DNA of 64,000 nucleotides from Streptomyces sulfonofaciens (GCF_014656295.1 NZ_BNCD01000006.1:309056-373055), one strand, 5' to 3'; shown: positions 46,514-58,262, counted from the first letter of the stretch. Translations and numbers: made by a program. The notes: a model not told the origin generated them from the letters alone.

Positions 46514-48490
46514 TCAGGCTCCCTTCCCTGCGCGGCGCTCGGTCGGCTGGGTGACCCGGTCGAGCATCAGCCCCAGGCAGACGATGGCGGCGCCCGCGAC
46601 CAGGCCGGTCGCCAGGTCGCCCTGGGCAAGGCCGAAGACGACGTCGTAGCCGAGCGCGCCACCGCCGACCAGGCCGCCGATGATGACGACGGCGAGTACC
46701 AGCACCACGCCCTGGTTGACGGCGAGCAGCAGCGCGGGGCGGGCCAGCGGCAGTTGCACCTGGCGCAGTTGCTGCCCACCGGTGGCGCCGAGCGAGCGCG
46801 CCGCCTCCAGCGCGGCCGCGTCCACGGTCCGTACGCCCTGCGTGGTGATGCGGACGACGGCGGGCAGCGCGTAGACCACGGCGGCGGCGACGGCGGGCGC
46901 GCGGCCGACGCCGAAGAGCGCCACCACCGGGATCAGGTAGACGAACTGCGGCATGGTCTGGAGCACGTCGAGCACGGGCCTGAACCAGCGTTCGAGCCGG
47001 GTGCTGCGGGCCGCCGCGACACCGGCGGCGAAGCCGAGCACCAGGGTGACCGCGACGGCCGCGAGCACCTGCGAGAGCGTGTCGAGCGACGGCTTCCACA
47101 CCCCGAGCACCCCGATCGCGGCCATCGCCAGGACCGCGGTGAGCGCGGTCCGCCAGGTGCCGATCAGCCAGGACAGCGCGGCGACGATCAGCAGCACGGC
47201 CCACCAGGGCAGCCACTGGAGTCCGGAGCGCACGGGATCGAGCACCCAGGTGGTGAAGTGGCCCGCCCAGTCGGCGGTGCCGCCGACGTACGGGACGCCG
47301 GTGTAGAGGTGGCCGGTCATCCAGTCGACGGCGCGGTTGACGGGTTCCGCGATGTCCACCTCCCAGGACCCCGGCCAGTCGAGGCGGCCCGCAAGACGCG
47401 CCGCGAGGGCGGCGGCGACGGTGAGCACGGCGACCAGCAGCCAGCCGGCCCAGCCCCGCAGCGGCCCGCGCGGGACGTCCCGGCCGGCGCCGAGCCTCTC
47501 CCCCGCGGCCCCGGTCGTGCGGTCGAGCACCACGGCGAGCAGCACGATCGGAATGCCGGCGGCGAGCGCCGCACCGACGTCGACGGAGGCCAGGGCCTGG
47601 TAGACCCGGTCGCCGAGGCCGCCTGCGCCGATCACGGAGGCGATCACGGCCATCGACAGGGCCATCATGATCGCCTGGTTGACGCCCAGCATCAGCTCGC
47701 CCAGGGCCAGCGGCAGCCGGGCGGTGAACAGCCGCTGCCGCGCGGTGGCGCCGAGCGAGGCGACCGCCTCCATCACGCCCTGGTCGGCGTCGCGCAGCCC
47801 GAGCGCGGTGAGCCGGGCCATCGGCGGCGCGGCGTAGACCACGGTGGCGAGCACCGCGGCGGGCACGCCGATGCCGAAGACCAGCACCACGGGCAGCAGG
47901 TAGGCGAAAGCGGGCAGCACCTGCATGGTGTCCAGGACGGGCCGCAGCACCCGGTGGGTGCGCTCCGAGAGGCCCGCGGCGAGCCCCAGCAGCCCCCCGA
48001 CCAGCACCGAGGCGAGCACGGCGACCACCATGAGGGCCAGGGTCTGCATGGTGGGCACCCACATGCCCAGCAGCCCGCACACCAGGAACGCGGCGGCCGC
48101 GGTGAGCGCGAGGCGCAGGCCCGCCAGACGCCAGGCGACCAGCCCGGCCGCGGCCGTCACACCGGCCCAACCCGCGGCGAGCAGCACCAGGTAGACGGCG
48201 CGTACGCCGACCACGATCGCGTTGGAGACGTAGCCGAAGAAGTACAGGAACAGCGGATGGCTGTCGCGGTTGTCGATGATCCAGTCGCTGGCCCTGCCGA
48301 GCGGCCCCGAAAGGTCGACGGTCAGCGCCCCGGGCCAGGCGCCGCCGGGCCAGTGCGCCTCGGCCAGCGGCACGAGCACGGCCGCGAGCACCGCGAGCGC
48401 CAGCAGCTTGGCCGCGGCACGGCGCCGCCCGGTGGCGCGCAGCGGCGCGAGGGTACCCGCGACCGGGGCCTGGGCGGTGGCGGCGGCCAT
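46514..48490 (-). CDS. fused double permease of the betaine/choline ABC transporter
   Basis: 658 residues, two homologous BPD_transp_1 domains in one chain. Each half has its EAA loop: EAVASLGATARQRLFTARLPLA (about 245-265) and EAARSLGATGGQQLRQVQLPLA (about 565-585), and each half repeats PVLDTMQVLPAF.YLLPV / PVLDVLQTMPQF.YLIPV. Most ProW/OpuAB systems use two copies of one ~280-residue protein, so this is a gene fusion with diverged halves. Linked to both neighbours by one-base gaps (TGAGATG). Confidence 0.9.
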   Translation of the reverse strand: MAAATAQAPVAGTLAPLRATGRRRAAAKLLALAVLAAVLVPLAEAHWPGGAWPGALTVDLSGPLGRASDWIIDNRDSHPLFLYFFGYVSNAIVVGVRAVYLVLLAAGWAGVTAAAGLVAWRLAGLRLALTAAAAFLVCGLLGMWVPTMQTLALMVVAVLASVLVGGLLGLAAGLSERTHRVLRPVLDTMQVLPAFAYLLPVVLVFGIGVPAAVLATVVYAAPPMARLTALGLRDADQGVMEAVASLGATARQRLFTARLPLALGELMLGVNQAIMMALSMAVIASVIGAGGLGDRVYQALASVDVGAALAAGIPIVLLAVVLDRTTGAAGERLGAGRDVPRGPLRGWAGWLLVAVLTVAAALAARLAGRLDWPGSWEVDIAEPVNRAVDWMTGHLYTGVPYVGGTADWAGHFTTWVLDPVRSGLQWLPWWAVLLIVAALSWLIGTWRTALTAVLAMAAIGVLGVWKPSLDTLSQVLAAVAVTLVLGFAAGVAAARSTRLERWFRPVLDVLQTMPQFVYLIPVVALFGVGRAPAVAAAVVYALPAVVRITTQGVRTVDAAALEAARSLGATGGQQLRQVQLPLARPALLLAVNQGVVLVLAVVIIGGLVGGGALGYDVVFGLAQGDLATGLVAGAAIVCLGLMLDRVTQPTERRAGKGA

Positions 48491-48491
48491 C

Positions 48492-49631
48492 TCAGGCCAC
48501 CTCCCGGCGGGTGTGCGCCGGGTGGCCGTTGCCCGCGATGACCTCCAGCAGCCGTTCGTGGTCGACCACGCCGAGGCAGCGCCCGTCCTCCATGACGCGG
48601 ACCGGGAATCCGGTGCGGGCCACCGCCTCGATGGCCTCGGAGACCGTCGCCCCGGGCGCGACGGACGGGCCGCGGCCGGTCTCGTCGGCGTCCGGGGGGC
48701 GCATCGCGCTGCGCACGGTCAGCACCTGCTCGCGCGGCACGTCACGGACGAAGTCCCGTACGTAGTCGTCCGCGGGTGAGCCGACGATCTCCTCGGGGGT
48801 GCCGAGCTGCACGATGCGGCCGTCGCGCATCAGCGCGATCCGGTCGCCGAGCCGCAGCGCCTCGCTGAGGTCGTGCGTGATGAAGACCATGGTGCGGCCC
48901 TCCTCGCGGTGCAGCCGGACGACCTCCTCCTGCATGTCGCGCCTGATCAGCGGATCGAGCGCGCTGAACGGCTCGTCGAAGAGCAGCACTTCGGGGTCGA
49001 CGGCGAGGGCGCGGGCCAGCCCCACGCGCTGCTGCTGCCCGCCGGAGAGCTGGCCGGGGCGCCGCTGCTCCATGCCGTCGAGGCCGACCTTGGCGACCAC
49101 CTCGGCGGCCCGGGCGCGGCGCCGGGAGCGCGGCACGCCCTGGATCTCCAGACCGTAGGCGACGTTGTCGAGGACGGAGCGGTGCGGCAGCAGCCCGAAG
49201 TGCTGGAACACCATGGCGGCGCGGTGCCTGCGCAGTTCGCGCAACCGGGCCCGGTCCATGGCGCGGACGTTCTCGCCGTCGATCGCGATCGCTCCCGCGG
49301 TCGGCTCGACCAACCGGGTCAGGCAGCGTACGAGGGTGGACTTGCCGGAGCCGGACAGGCCCATCACGACGAAGACCTCGCCCTTGCGCACGCTGAAGGA
49401 CACCTCGCGCACCGCGGCGGTGCAGCCGGTGCGGGCACGCAGCTCGGCCGGGGCGAGCGCGGCCAGCCCGGGGTCGGCGGGCACCTGGTGCGACTTGGGT
49501 CCGAAGACCTTCCACAGTCCGTCCACGGCGAAGACGGGCGGCGCGGGGTCGTGGGGCGCCCGGCCGCCGTGGATCGGCGGGCGTTCGGCGGGAGAGGGAC
49601 CGAAGGACTCCGGGGCGGAGGGCACGGACAT
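48492..49631 (-). CDS. glycine betaine/choline ABC transporter ATP-binding protein
   Basis: 379 residues. Walker [10 protein letters not shown] at 91-99, the signature LSGGQQQR, Walker [14 protein letters not shown] and the H-loop [10 protein letters not shown]. The C-terminal CBS-like part ([30 protein letters not shown]) may sense ionic strength as in OpuAA. Its ATG overlaps the stop of the GMC gene by one base (TGATG). Confidence 0.92.
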   Translation of the reverse strand: MSVPSAPESFGPSPAERPPIHGGRAPHDPAPPVFAVDGLWKVFGPKSHQVPADPGLAALAPAELRARTGCTAAVREVSFSVRKGEVFVVMGLSGSGKSTLVRCLTRLVEPTAGAIAIDGENVRAMDRARLRELRRHRAAMVFQHFGLLPHRSVLDNVAYGLEIQGVPRSRRRARAAEVVAKVGLDGMEQRRPGQLSGGQQQRVGLARALAVDPEVLLFDEPFSALDPLIRRDMQEEVVRLHREEGRTMVFITHDLSEALRLGDRIALMRDGRIVQLGTPEEIVGSPADDYVRDFVRDVPREQVLTVRSAMRPPDADETGRGPSVAPGATVSEAIEAVARTGFPVRVMEDGRCLGVVDHERLLEVIAGNGHPAHTRREVA

Positions 49632-51145
49632 CAGCGCTCCCCCCTCAGCAGTTCGGCACAGCGTTCACCGGTCATCAGCACCCCGATCATCGGGTTGACG
49701 GCGGGCAGGGTCGGGAAGACGGAGGCGTCCGCGATGCGGATCCCGTCGAGGCCGCGGATCCGCAAGTGCGGGTCGACGACGGCCCGGTCGTCGTCGGCCG
49801 CGCCCATCCGGCAGGTCCCCGCCGGGTGGTAGACGGTGTGCGCGACCCGTCGTGCGTACTCGCTCAGCTCCTCGTCACCGGTGACCTCGGGCCCCGGGCA
49901 CACCTCGCGCGCCAGCCAGCCGGCGAGCGGCTCGGTGCGGGCGATCTGCCGTGCGATGCGGATGCCGTCGACGAGGGTGCGGGCGTCGTGGTCGTCCTCG
50001 TCGGTGAAGTACCGGAAGTCCAGGGCGGGTTTGACCGACGGGTCGGCGCTGGTGAGGTAGAGCCGCCCGCGGCTTCTGGCCTTGGGGACGTTGGGGGTCA
50101 TCGACACGCCGTGCTCGGGGCGCCGGTAGCCCAGCCGCTCGGGGTTGTCGGTGAACGGGATCTGGTAGAAGTGGAACATCAGGTCGGGGCCGGGCCGCGC
50201 GGGGTCGCGCCGTACGAACAGGCCCGCGTCGCTGTCCATGGCCGAGTTGTCCGGGATCGGCCCCTCGGTCTCCCAGACGATCACCGACTCGGGGTGGTCC
50301 TGGAGGTTCTCACCGACGCCCGGCAGATCGTGCACCACCGGTATGCCGAGCGCCGCCAGGTCCCCGGCGGGACCGATGCCGGAGTGCAGCAGCAGCCGGG
50401 GCGAGTCCACCGCGCCCGCGCACAGCAGCACCTCGCGGCGCGCCGTGACCAGTTCCTCCCTGCCGTCCGCGGTGCGCACCCGCACTCCGGTGGCCCGGGT
50501 GCCGTCGAGCTCGATGCGGTACGCCCAGGTCTCAAGCATCAGGTGGAGGTTCGGGCGGTCGAGGAACGGGTGCAGGTAGGCGACGGAGGCGCTGGAGCGC
50601 TTGTTGTCCTCGGGGTGGTAGGCCAGGTCGAAGAACCCGACGCCCTCGGTGAAGGGCCTGCTGTTGAAACCCTCCACCCTCGGCACGCCCACGGCGGCCT
50701 CGGCCGCGCTGACGAAGTCGCGGGCGATGGCGTTGCGGTCCTTCTCGTGGACGGGGACGACGTTGTTCAGCAATCGCGCGTAGTACGCCTCCATCTGCAC
50801 GGCGCCCCACCCCGCGGCGCCCGCGGCCTCCCACTCGTCCCAGTCGGAGGGCAGCGGCTTGAAGGCGATGAGGGTGTTGTGGGAGGAGCAGCCGCCGAGC
50901 ACCCGGGCGCGGCTGTGCCGGATGTGGGAGTTGCCGCGCGGCTGCTCGGTGGTCGGGTAGTCGTAGTCGAGGTCGCCGCCAAGCAGGCCCATCCAGCGGC
51001 GCAGGGTCAGCACCTCGGGCCTGTCGACGTCGCTGGGGCCGCCCTCGATGACGGCCACCCGGGTGTCGGGGTGCTCGGTGAGACGGGAGGCGATCACGGA
51101 TCCGGCCGTGCCGCCGCCGATCACGACGTAGTCGTACTCGGGCAT
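49631..51145 (-). CDS. betA: GMC oxidoreductase, probable choline dehydrogenase
   Basis: 504 residues; ATG behind GAGGAGC. FAD motif [16 protein letters not shown] at the N-terminus, GMC signatures [12 protein letters not shown] and [18 protein letters not shown], and the active-site region [13 protein letters not shown] with the final N-P pair in [19 protein letters not shown]. In this operon, with an aldehyde dehydrogenase and betaine-type transporter, oxidation of choline to betaine aldehyde is the likely reaction; the family alone would allow other alcohols. Confidence 0.87.
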   Translation of the reverse strand: MPEYDYVVIGGGTAGSVIASRLTEHPDTRVAVIEGGPSDVDRPEVLTLRRWMGLLGGDLDYDYPTTEQPRGNSHIRHSRARVLGGCSSHNTLIAFKPLPSDWDEWEAAGAAGWGAVQMEAYYARLLNNVVPVHEKDRNAIARDFVSAAEAAVGVPRVEGFNSRPFTEGVGFFDLAYHPEDNKRSSASVAYLHPFLDRPNLHLMLETWAYRIELDGTRATGVRVRTADGREELVTARREVLLCAGAVDSPRLLLHSGIGPAGDLAALGIPVVHDLPGVGENLQDHPESVIVWETEGPIPDNSAMDSDAGLFVRRDPARPGPDLMFHFYQIPFTDNPERLGYRRPEHGVSMTPNVPKARSRGRLYLTSADPSVKPALDFRYFTDEDDHDARTLVDGIRIARQIARTEPLAGWLAREVCPGPEVTGDEELSEYARRVAHTVYHPAGTCRMGAADDDRAVVDPHLRIRGLDGIRIADASVFPTLPAVNPMIGVLMTGERCAELLRGER

Positions 51146-51278
51146 GGTCAGTTGCTCCTCTGCCGTGCGTGCCGCAGCACGTCTGCGGGGGGCGTGGGGG
51201 GATCGGCACGGGGGACGCACGACGGCCCCGTGCCCGGGGTGACGGACGGCTCCGCGCGCGGGGCGCACGGGGCCGGGG

Positions 51279-52781
51279 TCAGCCGGTGAACCACCGGACC
51301 GGCACGGGCGCCAGGTTCTGGTAAACGTGCTTGGCCTCGCGGTACTCGGCGAGTCCGGCCGGGCCGAGCTCGCGCCCGGTGCCCGACTTGCCGAACCCAC
51401 CCCACTCCGCCTGCGGCAGATAGGGGTGGAAGTCGTTGATCCACACGGTGCCGTGCCGCATCCGGCGCGCGACGCGCCGGGCACGTCCGGCGTCGGACGT
51501 CCACACCGCGCCGGCGAGGCCGTACTCGGTGTCGTTGGCGAGCGCCACGGCCTCGTCCTCGGTGGTGAACGTCTCCACCGTCAGCACGGGGCCGAACACC
51601 TCCTCGCGGACCACCCGCATACCGCGGTGGCAGCGGTCGAGGACGGTGGGCTCGTAGAAGTAGCCGGTGGCGGGCCTGACCGCGGACGGCTCGGGACGTT
51701 TGCCGCCGATGCGCAGCACCGCGCCCTCGGCCAGCGCGGACGCCACGTACGCCTCGGTCCTCTCGCGCTGCTGCCGGGAGACGAGGGGCCCGCACTCGAC
51801 GCCGTCCGCGGTGCCTCGGCCGAGCCTGATCCGGGCGGCCCGCGCGGCCAGTTCGGTGACGAAGCGCTCGCGGACGGACTCCTCGACGATCAGCCGGCCG
51901 CCCGCCGAGCAGACCTGGCCGCTGTGGATGAACGCGGCGTTCAGTGCCTGGTCGACGGCGGTGTCCAGGCCCTCGTCGGTGGCGCAGGCGTCCGCGAAGA
52001 CGACGTTCGGGTTCTTGCCGCCGAGTTCCAGCGCGACCTTCTTGACGCCCGGCGCGGCCAGCTCGGCCACCTTGGTGCCGCTGGCCAGTCCGCCGGTGAA
52101 GGACACCAGGTCGACGCCGGGGTGCGCGGCCAGCCGTGCTCCCACGGGATCGCCGGGACCCGTGACGATGTTGGCCGCCCCGGCGGGCAGCCCGGCCTCG
52201 GCGAGCAGCCGGATCAGCGCCACCGTGGTCAGCGGGGTGAGCTCGGAGGGCTTGACCACGAAGGTGTTGCCCGCCGCCAGCGCCGGCGCGATCTTCCAAC
52301 TGGCCTGGAGCAGCGGGTAGTTCCAGGGCGCGATGAGGGCGCAGACGCCCACCGGCTCGTGGACGACGACGCTGTGGATGTCGGGTGAGCCCGCGTCGAC
52401 GACCCGGCCCGCGTCCTCGGACCCCACCAGGCCCGCGAAGTAGCGGAAGGTGTCGGCGACGCAGTCCACGTCGTCACGGCCCTCCCTGAGGGTCTTGCCG
52501 GTGTCGCGGCTCTCCAGCAGCGCCAGTTCCTCGCGGTCCCGCCCCAGCAGGGCGGCGGTGGCCAGCAGCACGGCGGCGCGCCCGGCGGCGGAGGTGTCCG
52601 GCCAGGGGCCCCTGTCGAAGGCCGCCCTGGCGGCCGCCACGGCCTCGTCCGCGTCCTCGGCACCGCCCTCGGCGACCTCGGTGAACGGCGTGCCGTCCGC
52701 CGGGTCGATGATCTCGCGTGTGGCCCCGGAGAGGGCACCGCGCCACTCTCCACCCACGTGGATGCTCTGCTGTGCGGACAC
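51279..52781 (-). CDS. betB: aldehyde dehydrogenase, probable betaine aldehyde dehydrogenase
   Basis: 500 residues from GTG (SAQQSIHVGGEW), ~10 bases after GGAAGG. The NAD domain has ALIAPWNYPLLQASWKIAPALAAGN and FTGG; the catalytic Glu is in LELGGKNPNVVF and the nucleophile Cys in HSGQVCSAGGR; EVFGPVL and NDTEYGLAGAVWT close the fold. Would turn betaine aldehyde into glycine betaine. First gene of the operon, 133 bp before the GMC gene. Confidence 0.9.
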   Translation of the reverse strand: MSAQQSIHVGGEWRGALSGATREIIDPADGTPFTEVAEGGAEDADEAVAAARAAFDRGPWPDTSAAGRAAVLLATAALLGRDREELALLESRDTGKTLREGRDDVDCVADTFRYFAGLVGSEDAGRVVDAGSPDIHSVVVHEPVGVCALIAPWNYPLLQASWKIAPALAAGNTFVVKPSELTPLTTVALIRLLAEAGLPAGAANIVTGPGDPVGARLAAHPGVDLVSFTGGLASGTKVAELAAPGVKKVALELGGKNPNVVFADACATDEGLDTAVDQALNAAFIHSGQVCSAGGRLIVEESVRERFVTELAARAARIRLGRGTADGVECGPLVSRQQRERTEAYVASALAEGAVLRIGGKRPEPSAVRPATGYFYEPTVLDRCHRGMRVVREEVFGPVLTVETFTTEDEAVALANDTEYGLAGAVWTSDAGRARRVARRMRHGTVWINDFHPYLPQAEWGGFGKSGTGRELGPAGLAEYREAKHVYQNLAPVPVRWFTG

Positions 52782-52971
52782 GTCCCGTATGCCTTCCGTC
52801 GCACTCTGCCGCCGGCCGTCCACGCCCGGCGGCCCAGCGCCTTCCCCAAGTGGCCGAAACCATGCGGGATTCATGGGGGGAACCCGCGGCGCGTCACTGC
52901 ACGTGCAGCGCCGACGGGCGGAACCTACGCTGATGGGTGCCGAAGGGTGGTATGTCCCAGGAGGTGGTGTG

Positions 52972-53859
52972 ATGGCAACGACGTCGCCCAGGAAACCGCG
53001 GGCCGCCCGAACGGGCCGAGGATCCCACAAAGCATCCCGGCGGGTGTCCGGCCTCGCCGGATACGGGCTGGTCACCACGGTCGGCTGTGCCGCCGTCGCG
53101 TTGCTCGCGCTGCCTGCCGCGCCCAGTTCCGCCGGTGCTCCCCCGCGGACGCCGTCGGGCGCCCCCGCAACCGACGGCGGGAACAACGGCATCGAACGGC
53201 TCAGTGCCCGCCAGATCGCCGACCGGAGCAGCAAGGCGCTGCGGGGCGCCTCCTCACTGCACGCCCGTCTGGACGACCGGGCCGCGCGCTCCGACCGGCA
53301 CCGGCCCAGCTCCACCGATCTGCGGCTGGACCGGCGGGGCAACTGCACGGCCGGCCTCGGCTACTCCGACGGCGGCCGGGTGTCCCTCGTCAAACGCGGC
53401 AACCAGGTGTGGTTGCGGCCCAACGACACGTTCTGGAAGTCCCAGCTTCCGGGCAGGACCGGCCGGGCCGCCGCGTCGTTCCTGAACGGCCGGTGGGTGC
53501 ACGGCACCACCAGCAGCAACTTCCTCAAGGAAGCCGCGCGCCTGTGCGACCTGAACGGCTTCCGCCAGGAGATCGGCTCCGCGGCGATGACCGCGAGCAG
53601 CACCCTGCGCAAGGGGCGCACGACCAGCGTGGCGGGCACCCGGGCGGTGCCCCTCACCGGCACCAGGAGCGGCAGGTCGAGCACCGTGTTCGTGTCCGCC
53701 GAGGGCACCCCCTTCCCCCTCAGGGCCACCGTCCGCGGCAAGCAGGCGAACGTCGTCGTCACCCTTTCGGATTACAACAAGGCGGTTCCGTCGAAGACGC
53801 CTCCGGCCTCCGACTCGGTGGACGTCTCCAAGCTGGAGGCCCGGCTGTCGGCCGGCTGA
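52972..53859 (+). CDS. secreted LolA/LprG-like protein
   Basis: 295 residues; ATG behind AGGAGGT. An arginine-rich n-region and a hydrophobic segment (GLVTTVGCAAVALLALPAA; about 31-49) form an export signal or anchor. The mature part (SSKALRGASSLHARLD... LDRRGNCTAGLGY... GRVSLVKRGNQVWLRPND) and the ending STVFVSAEGTPFPLRATVRGKQANVVVTLSDYNKAV resemble the half-barrel of LolA/LprG/LppX-type lipid-binding proteins. Divergent from the betaine operon, with a TACGCT box near 52926 as possible -10. The ligand is unknown. Confidence 0.65.
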   Translation: MATTSPRKPRAARTGRGSHKASRRVSGLAGYGLVTTVGCAAVALLALPAAPSSAGAPPRTPSGAPATDGGNNGIERLSARQIADRSSKALRGASSLHARLDDRAARSDRHRPSSTDLRLDRRGNCTAGLGYSDGGRVSLVKRGNQVWLRPNDTFWKSQLPGRTGRAAASFLNGRWVHGTTSSNFLKEAARLCDLNGFRQEIGSAAMTASSTLRKGRTTSVAGTRAVPLTGTRSGRSSTVFVSAEGTPFPLRATVRGKQANVVVTLSDYNKAVPSKTPPASDSVDVSKLEARLSAG

Positions 53860-54044
53860 CCGATGCGGCACGCGTGCCCCGCGTCGGCGGGCCCGCGTGC
53901 CCCGGCGGGTGGCGGGGCGCCCCGGGAGGCGACCGCCGTGTCACGGCCGTTTCACCGCGGCGGCCCGCCCCGCCCCCGGCGCCCCGCTGCTCAGGGGTGC
54001 GCTCGGCGGCGGGACGGGCCGCAGGACCGGGGCCCGGCCGTGGC

Positions 54045-55104
<1,060 letters not shown>

Positions 55105-55509
55105 CGCCGTCAGGCTATCGCGCCGGGTCCCGCGTGACCGCTCAGGGCCGTGTGGCCCGGCCCACAGCGGAGAGGGGAACGGCGGCCGTCCGGTGCCCGG
55201 GCGGGCACGGGCACCGGCCGGCCGCCGTCGGGGGTGTGGCCACTCCCGTGGGGGTAAGGATCCGGCTTCCCCGACTCGGCGGAAGCATTCCCCCTTCGCA
55301 CGAAATCCTCGCTACCGGCGGGTTGTTGGGAGTTGTTCGCACATCGTTGCGAGGCGCGCACACGGTAGCGGAATGGATACCTCCGTGCCACGGCGGTCCT
55401 GCGGGCCTTGAACGGTTCGGGCAGGTCGCCGAACCTGTTGGGCAACGGCCGACGGCAGGGCGGGACAGCGGCACGCGGCGTCGGCCACGACCGGTGCCGC
55501 ACCGAGCGG
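55105..55509. other. gene-free region between mdh and the DUF3017 gene
   Basis: About 400 bp, with a less GC-rich block at 55285-55380 that carries an 8-bp inverted repeat (CGCTACCG at 55310 and CGGTAGCG at 55363). No tRNA cloverleaf or credible small protein was found. Confidence 0.4.
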
Positions 55510-55547
55510 CGGCGCCCGTCCTTCATCGGGGGAGAGGACGGGCGCCG
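55510..55547. terminator. terminator after the folD/DUF3017 operon
   Basis: CGGCGCCCGTCCT and its exact complement form a 13-bp stem with a 12-nt loop, 43 bp after the DUF3017 stop. Confidence 0.75.
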
Positions 55548-55589
55548 TCTTCGTGCGCCGGACCGGCGGCCGGTACCGCGGCCGACGGA

Positions 55590-56231
55590 TCAGCTAATCG
55601 TGAAGTGCAGCATGTCGTCCAGGAAGGGGATCTCCAGCCAGGGGTGGGGCTGGGCCATCATCGCCAGGAGCGCTATCGCCGTGCCCAGCACGCCGTACGT
55701 GACCAGGTCCGTGAACCGGGACCGCACCGCGAGCATCCCGACCGAGGGCAGCGCCCAGCGCAGCGCGGCGCCGCCGATCAGCGCGAGGCCGACCAGTAGG
55801 GTGCCGCCGCGGAACAGGTCGAAGGCGGTCATCAGCAGGCCCGTGCCGACCAGCACCAGCACGGCGAGGACCGGCCACTGGCGGGCCGGCGCGGGAGCGT
55901 CCCCGGAGGCCGCCCGGCCGCCGCCCTCGGGCCGCGCGGTGTCCTTGGTGAACAGCGGGAAGCGGCGCGAGGCGCGCCGGGGCCCGGCAGCCCTCTCGGC
56001 CGGCCCGCCGCCGGCGGCCGGGCCGTCGGAGAGCGAGCCGTCCGAGAGCGAGCCGTCCGAGGGGGAGCCGCCCGCCGCATCGGCGGAGGGGCCGCCCGCG
56101 GCCGCACCGCGGGAGGAGCCGTCCGCCGGGCCGGACGCCGCCGCCCCGGTGGGCACCCGTTCGCCCGCGGCCGCCGCCGGCCCGTCGGCCGGGCCCGCCG
56201 CGCGCTCCCGGGCTCCGGGCTCACCCGTCAC
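55590..56231 (-). CDS. DUF3017-domain membrane protein
   Basis: 213 residues. GTG at 56231 chosen for GGGAGG eight bases upstream; it overlaps the folD end by 11 bp, so translation is coupled. The first ~120 residues are Ala/Gly/Ser/Pro-rich with repeated [11 protein letters not shown]. The conserved part ([23 protein letters not shown] onward) has three membrane helices typical of DUF3017, a family regularly found after folD in actinobacteria. Function unknown. Confidence 0.82.
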   Translation of the reverse strand: MTGEPGARERAAGPADGPAAAAGERVPTGAAASGPADGSSRGAAAGGPSADAAGGSPSDGSLSDGSLSDGPAAGGGPAERAAGPRRASRRFPLFTKDTARPEGGGRAASGDAPAPARQWPVLAVLVLVGTGLLMTAFDLFRGGTLLVGLALIGGAALRWALPSVGMLAVRSRFTDLVTYGVLGTAIALLAMMAQPHPWLEIPFLDDMLHFTIS

Positions 56232-57093
56232 GCCGGTCACCTCCCGCACCGCGCTCCGCAGCCTCGACGACGTTGACCAGGAGCTGGGCGCGCGTCATCG
56301 GGCCGACGCCGCCCGGGTTGGGCGAGAGCCAGCCGGCGACCTCGGCGACGCCGGGGTGCACATCACCGACGATCTTGCCGTTCCCGTCCCGGGAGACGCC
56401 GACGTCCAGCACGGCGGCCCCCGGCTTCACGTCCTCCGGCCTGATCAGGTGCGGCACGCCCGCGGCGGCCACGATGATGTCGGCCCGCCGCAGGTGCGCG
56501 GCCAGGTCACGGGTGGCGGTGTGGCACTGGGTCACCGTCGCGTTCTCCGAGCGGCGGGTGAGCAGCAGGGGCATGGGGCGGCCGATGGTGACGCCGCGGC
56601 CGACGACGACCACGTCCGCGCCCTTGATCTCCACACCGTGCCGGCGCAGCAGCCGGATGATCCCGTAGGGGGTACAGGGCAGCGGTGCGGGCTCGCCGAG
56701 GACCAGGCGCCCGAGGTTCGTCGGGTGCAGCCCGTCGGCGTCCTTGGCGGGGTCCATCAGTTCCAGCACGCGGTTCTCGTCGATGCCCTTCGGCAGCGGG
56801 AGCTGGACGATGTAGCCGGTGCAGGACGGGTCGGCGTTGAGCTCGTGCACCACCGCCTCGATCTCCTGCTGGGAGGCGGAGGCGGGCAGCTCGCGCTGGA
56901 TGGAGGCGATGCCGACCTGGGCGCAGTCGCGGTGCTTGCCCGCCACGTACTTCTGGCTGCCCGGGTCGTCGCCGACCAGCAGCGTGCCGAGGCCGGGCAC
57001 CACGCCCTTCTCCTTGAGCGCCGCCACGCGGGCGGTCAGGTCAGACTTGATCGCGGCTGCGGTGGCCTTGCCATCGAGAATCTGGGCGGTCAT
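56221..57093 (-). CDS. folD: methylenetetrahydrofolate dehydrogenase/cyclohydrolase
   Basis: 290 residues, ATG behind GGGAGGA. The substrate region has the Y-x3-K motif in [23 protein letters not shown] and KDADGLHP; the NADP domain has [12 protein letters not shown] and [25 protein letters not shown] bifunctional enzyme that makes 10-formyl-THF precursor pools for purine synthesis, matching nearby purN/purH and glyA. No ZTP motif was seen in its leader. Confidence 0.95.
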   Translation of the reverse strand: MTAQILDGKATAAAIKSDLTARVAALKEKGVVPGLGTLLVGDDPGSQKYVAGKHRDCAQVGIASIQRELPASASQQEIEAVVHELNADPSCTGYIVQLPLPKGIDENRVLELMDPAKDADGLHPTNLGRLVLGEPAPLPCTPYGIIRLLRRHGVEIKGADVVVVGRGVTIGRPMPLLLTRRSENATVTQCHTATRDLAAHLRRADIIVAAAGVPHLIRPEDVKPGAAVLDVGVSRDGNGKIVGDVHPGVAEVAGWLSPNPGGVGPMTRAQLLVNVVEAAERGAGGDRRDG

Positions 57094-57519
57094 GCCCTCA
57101 TCCTCCCGGATGAGGGTCCCGCGGTTCCAATCCGGGTCCTGTCCGTCTCCGTATCCGGACGCCCGGCCGCCCCGTGCGGGGCCCCGCGGGGAGCCGGGGA
57201 GGGCCCGCGAAGGGCACGGGCAGGGACCCGAGAGGGGGCGGCGAGGGAGTCCCGGGCCGGGAGGGGCCGCGGGGCGGGCCCCGGCAGGCGGGCACGGAGC
57301 GTGCACGGCCCGGCGCCCCGCGGTACCGCGGGCAAGATCAGGCAGGTTGCACTTGCACAACACACACGGAATGCGACTGGACAATATGCCCGGCCTTTAC
57401 AACGATTGGCCGCGCAGTGCCGCGGACAGTACCGGGGGGAACGGCCGCTTTCTGTACCACTCTTCCTCCTTGGTGCGCACCGCGTCGTCCCCGCACTTTC
57501 CAACGGAGGAAGCACCACC
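57094..57519. other. gene-free divergent region (folD / membrane protein)
   Basis: About 425 bp. The first half is extremely GC-rich; the last ~170 bp (57340-57510) is less so and probably holds the promoter of the plus-strand gene (TTGCAC boxes near 57347-57358). No gene seen. Confidence 0.45.
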
Positions 57520-58143
57520 ATGAGCTTCGGTGAACCCAACAACCCCTACGGCCAGCCACCTCAGCAGCCACCGGGGCAGGGCTACCCCGCGCCGCCCCCG
57601 AACCAGCCGGGTTACGGCTACCCGCAGGCACCGCAGGGCCAGCCCGGCTACGGCTACCCGCAGCAGCCGCAGTACCCGGGCTATCCGGGCTACCCGGGCG
57701 GCAACCAGATGGCCATGGAGATGCCGGGCCTGATGAAGACCGCGCGCGTCCTGCTGTTCATCCTCTCGGGCTTCCAGATCCTCGCCGGCCTCATCGTCGG
57801 CATCGCGATCGGCGCCCTCCAGGACGTGTCCAACGGCGTCGGGTCCGGTGACGACACCAGCACGGTGGCGACCATCGGCATCCTCGTCGGCGTGCTGCTG
57901 GTGGCCCTGGGCGCACTGTCGATCTTCCTCGGCGTCAAGTTCAAGACCGGCGCCGGCGGCATCCGCATCACCACCATCGTCTACGCGTCGCTGATGATCC
58001 TCGGCGGCATCGGCAACATGGTGGGCGGCGCGAACGGCTCCGCGACGTTCGGCGGGCTCATCTCCCTCGCCTTCGCCGGGATCATCCTCGCGGCCATGGT
58101 CAACTCGCAGGCCAGCACCTGGTTCAACCGGCCGCGTCACTGA
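57520..58143 (+). CDS. Pro/Gly/Tyr-rich membrane protein
   Basis: 207 residues; ATG behind CGGAGGA. The first ~65 residues are a disordered, low-complexity leader with repeated PGYGYPQ and YPGYPG units. Four membrane helices follow (about 74-97, 110-133, 145-163, 170-190). Similar proteins with this layout are common in streptomycetes; the proline/tyrosine leader may mediate interactions at the membrane. No enzyme motif. Confidence 0.75.
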   Translation: MSFGEPNNPYGQPPQQPPGQGYPAPPPNQPGYGYPQAPQGQPGYGYPQQPQYPGYPGYPGGNQMAMEMPGLMKTARVLLFILSGFQILAGLIVGIAIGALQDVSNGVGSGDDTSTVATIGILVGVLLVALGALSIFLGVKFKTGAGGIRITTIVYASLMILGGIGNMVGGANGSATFGGLISLAFAGIILAAMVNSQASTWFNRPRH

Positions 58144-58195
58144 GCTGCTGCGGGCTCACCGAGGCGCTTGGGGCGAGCGGCGCACCGCACGGCAT

Positions 58196-58241
58196 GCCGA
58201 GGGCCGCGCACCCGTGATCCCACGGGTGCGCGGCCCTCGGC
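58196..58241. terminator. bidirectional terminator, 21-bp perfect stem
   Basis: A 21-bp perfect inverted repeat beginning GCCGAGGGCCGCGCACCCG with the 4-nt loop ATCC, between convergent genes (membrane protein and purH), ending 21 bp before the purH stop. Confidence 0.88.
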
Positions 58242-58262
58242 TTCCTTGCGGAAGCGGTACCG

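Noticed and set aside
55240..55420. tRNA gene in the mdh-DUF3017 gap
   Set aside because: The less GC-rich block suggested one, but no TTCGA loop or acceptor stem pairing exists.
57094..57400. ZTP riboswitch ahead of folD
   Set aside because: GGCAGGCGGGCAC near 57270 superficially resembles the conserved 3' block, but the exact CCGCCTGGGCA element and the 5' domain are missing.
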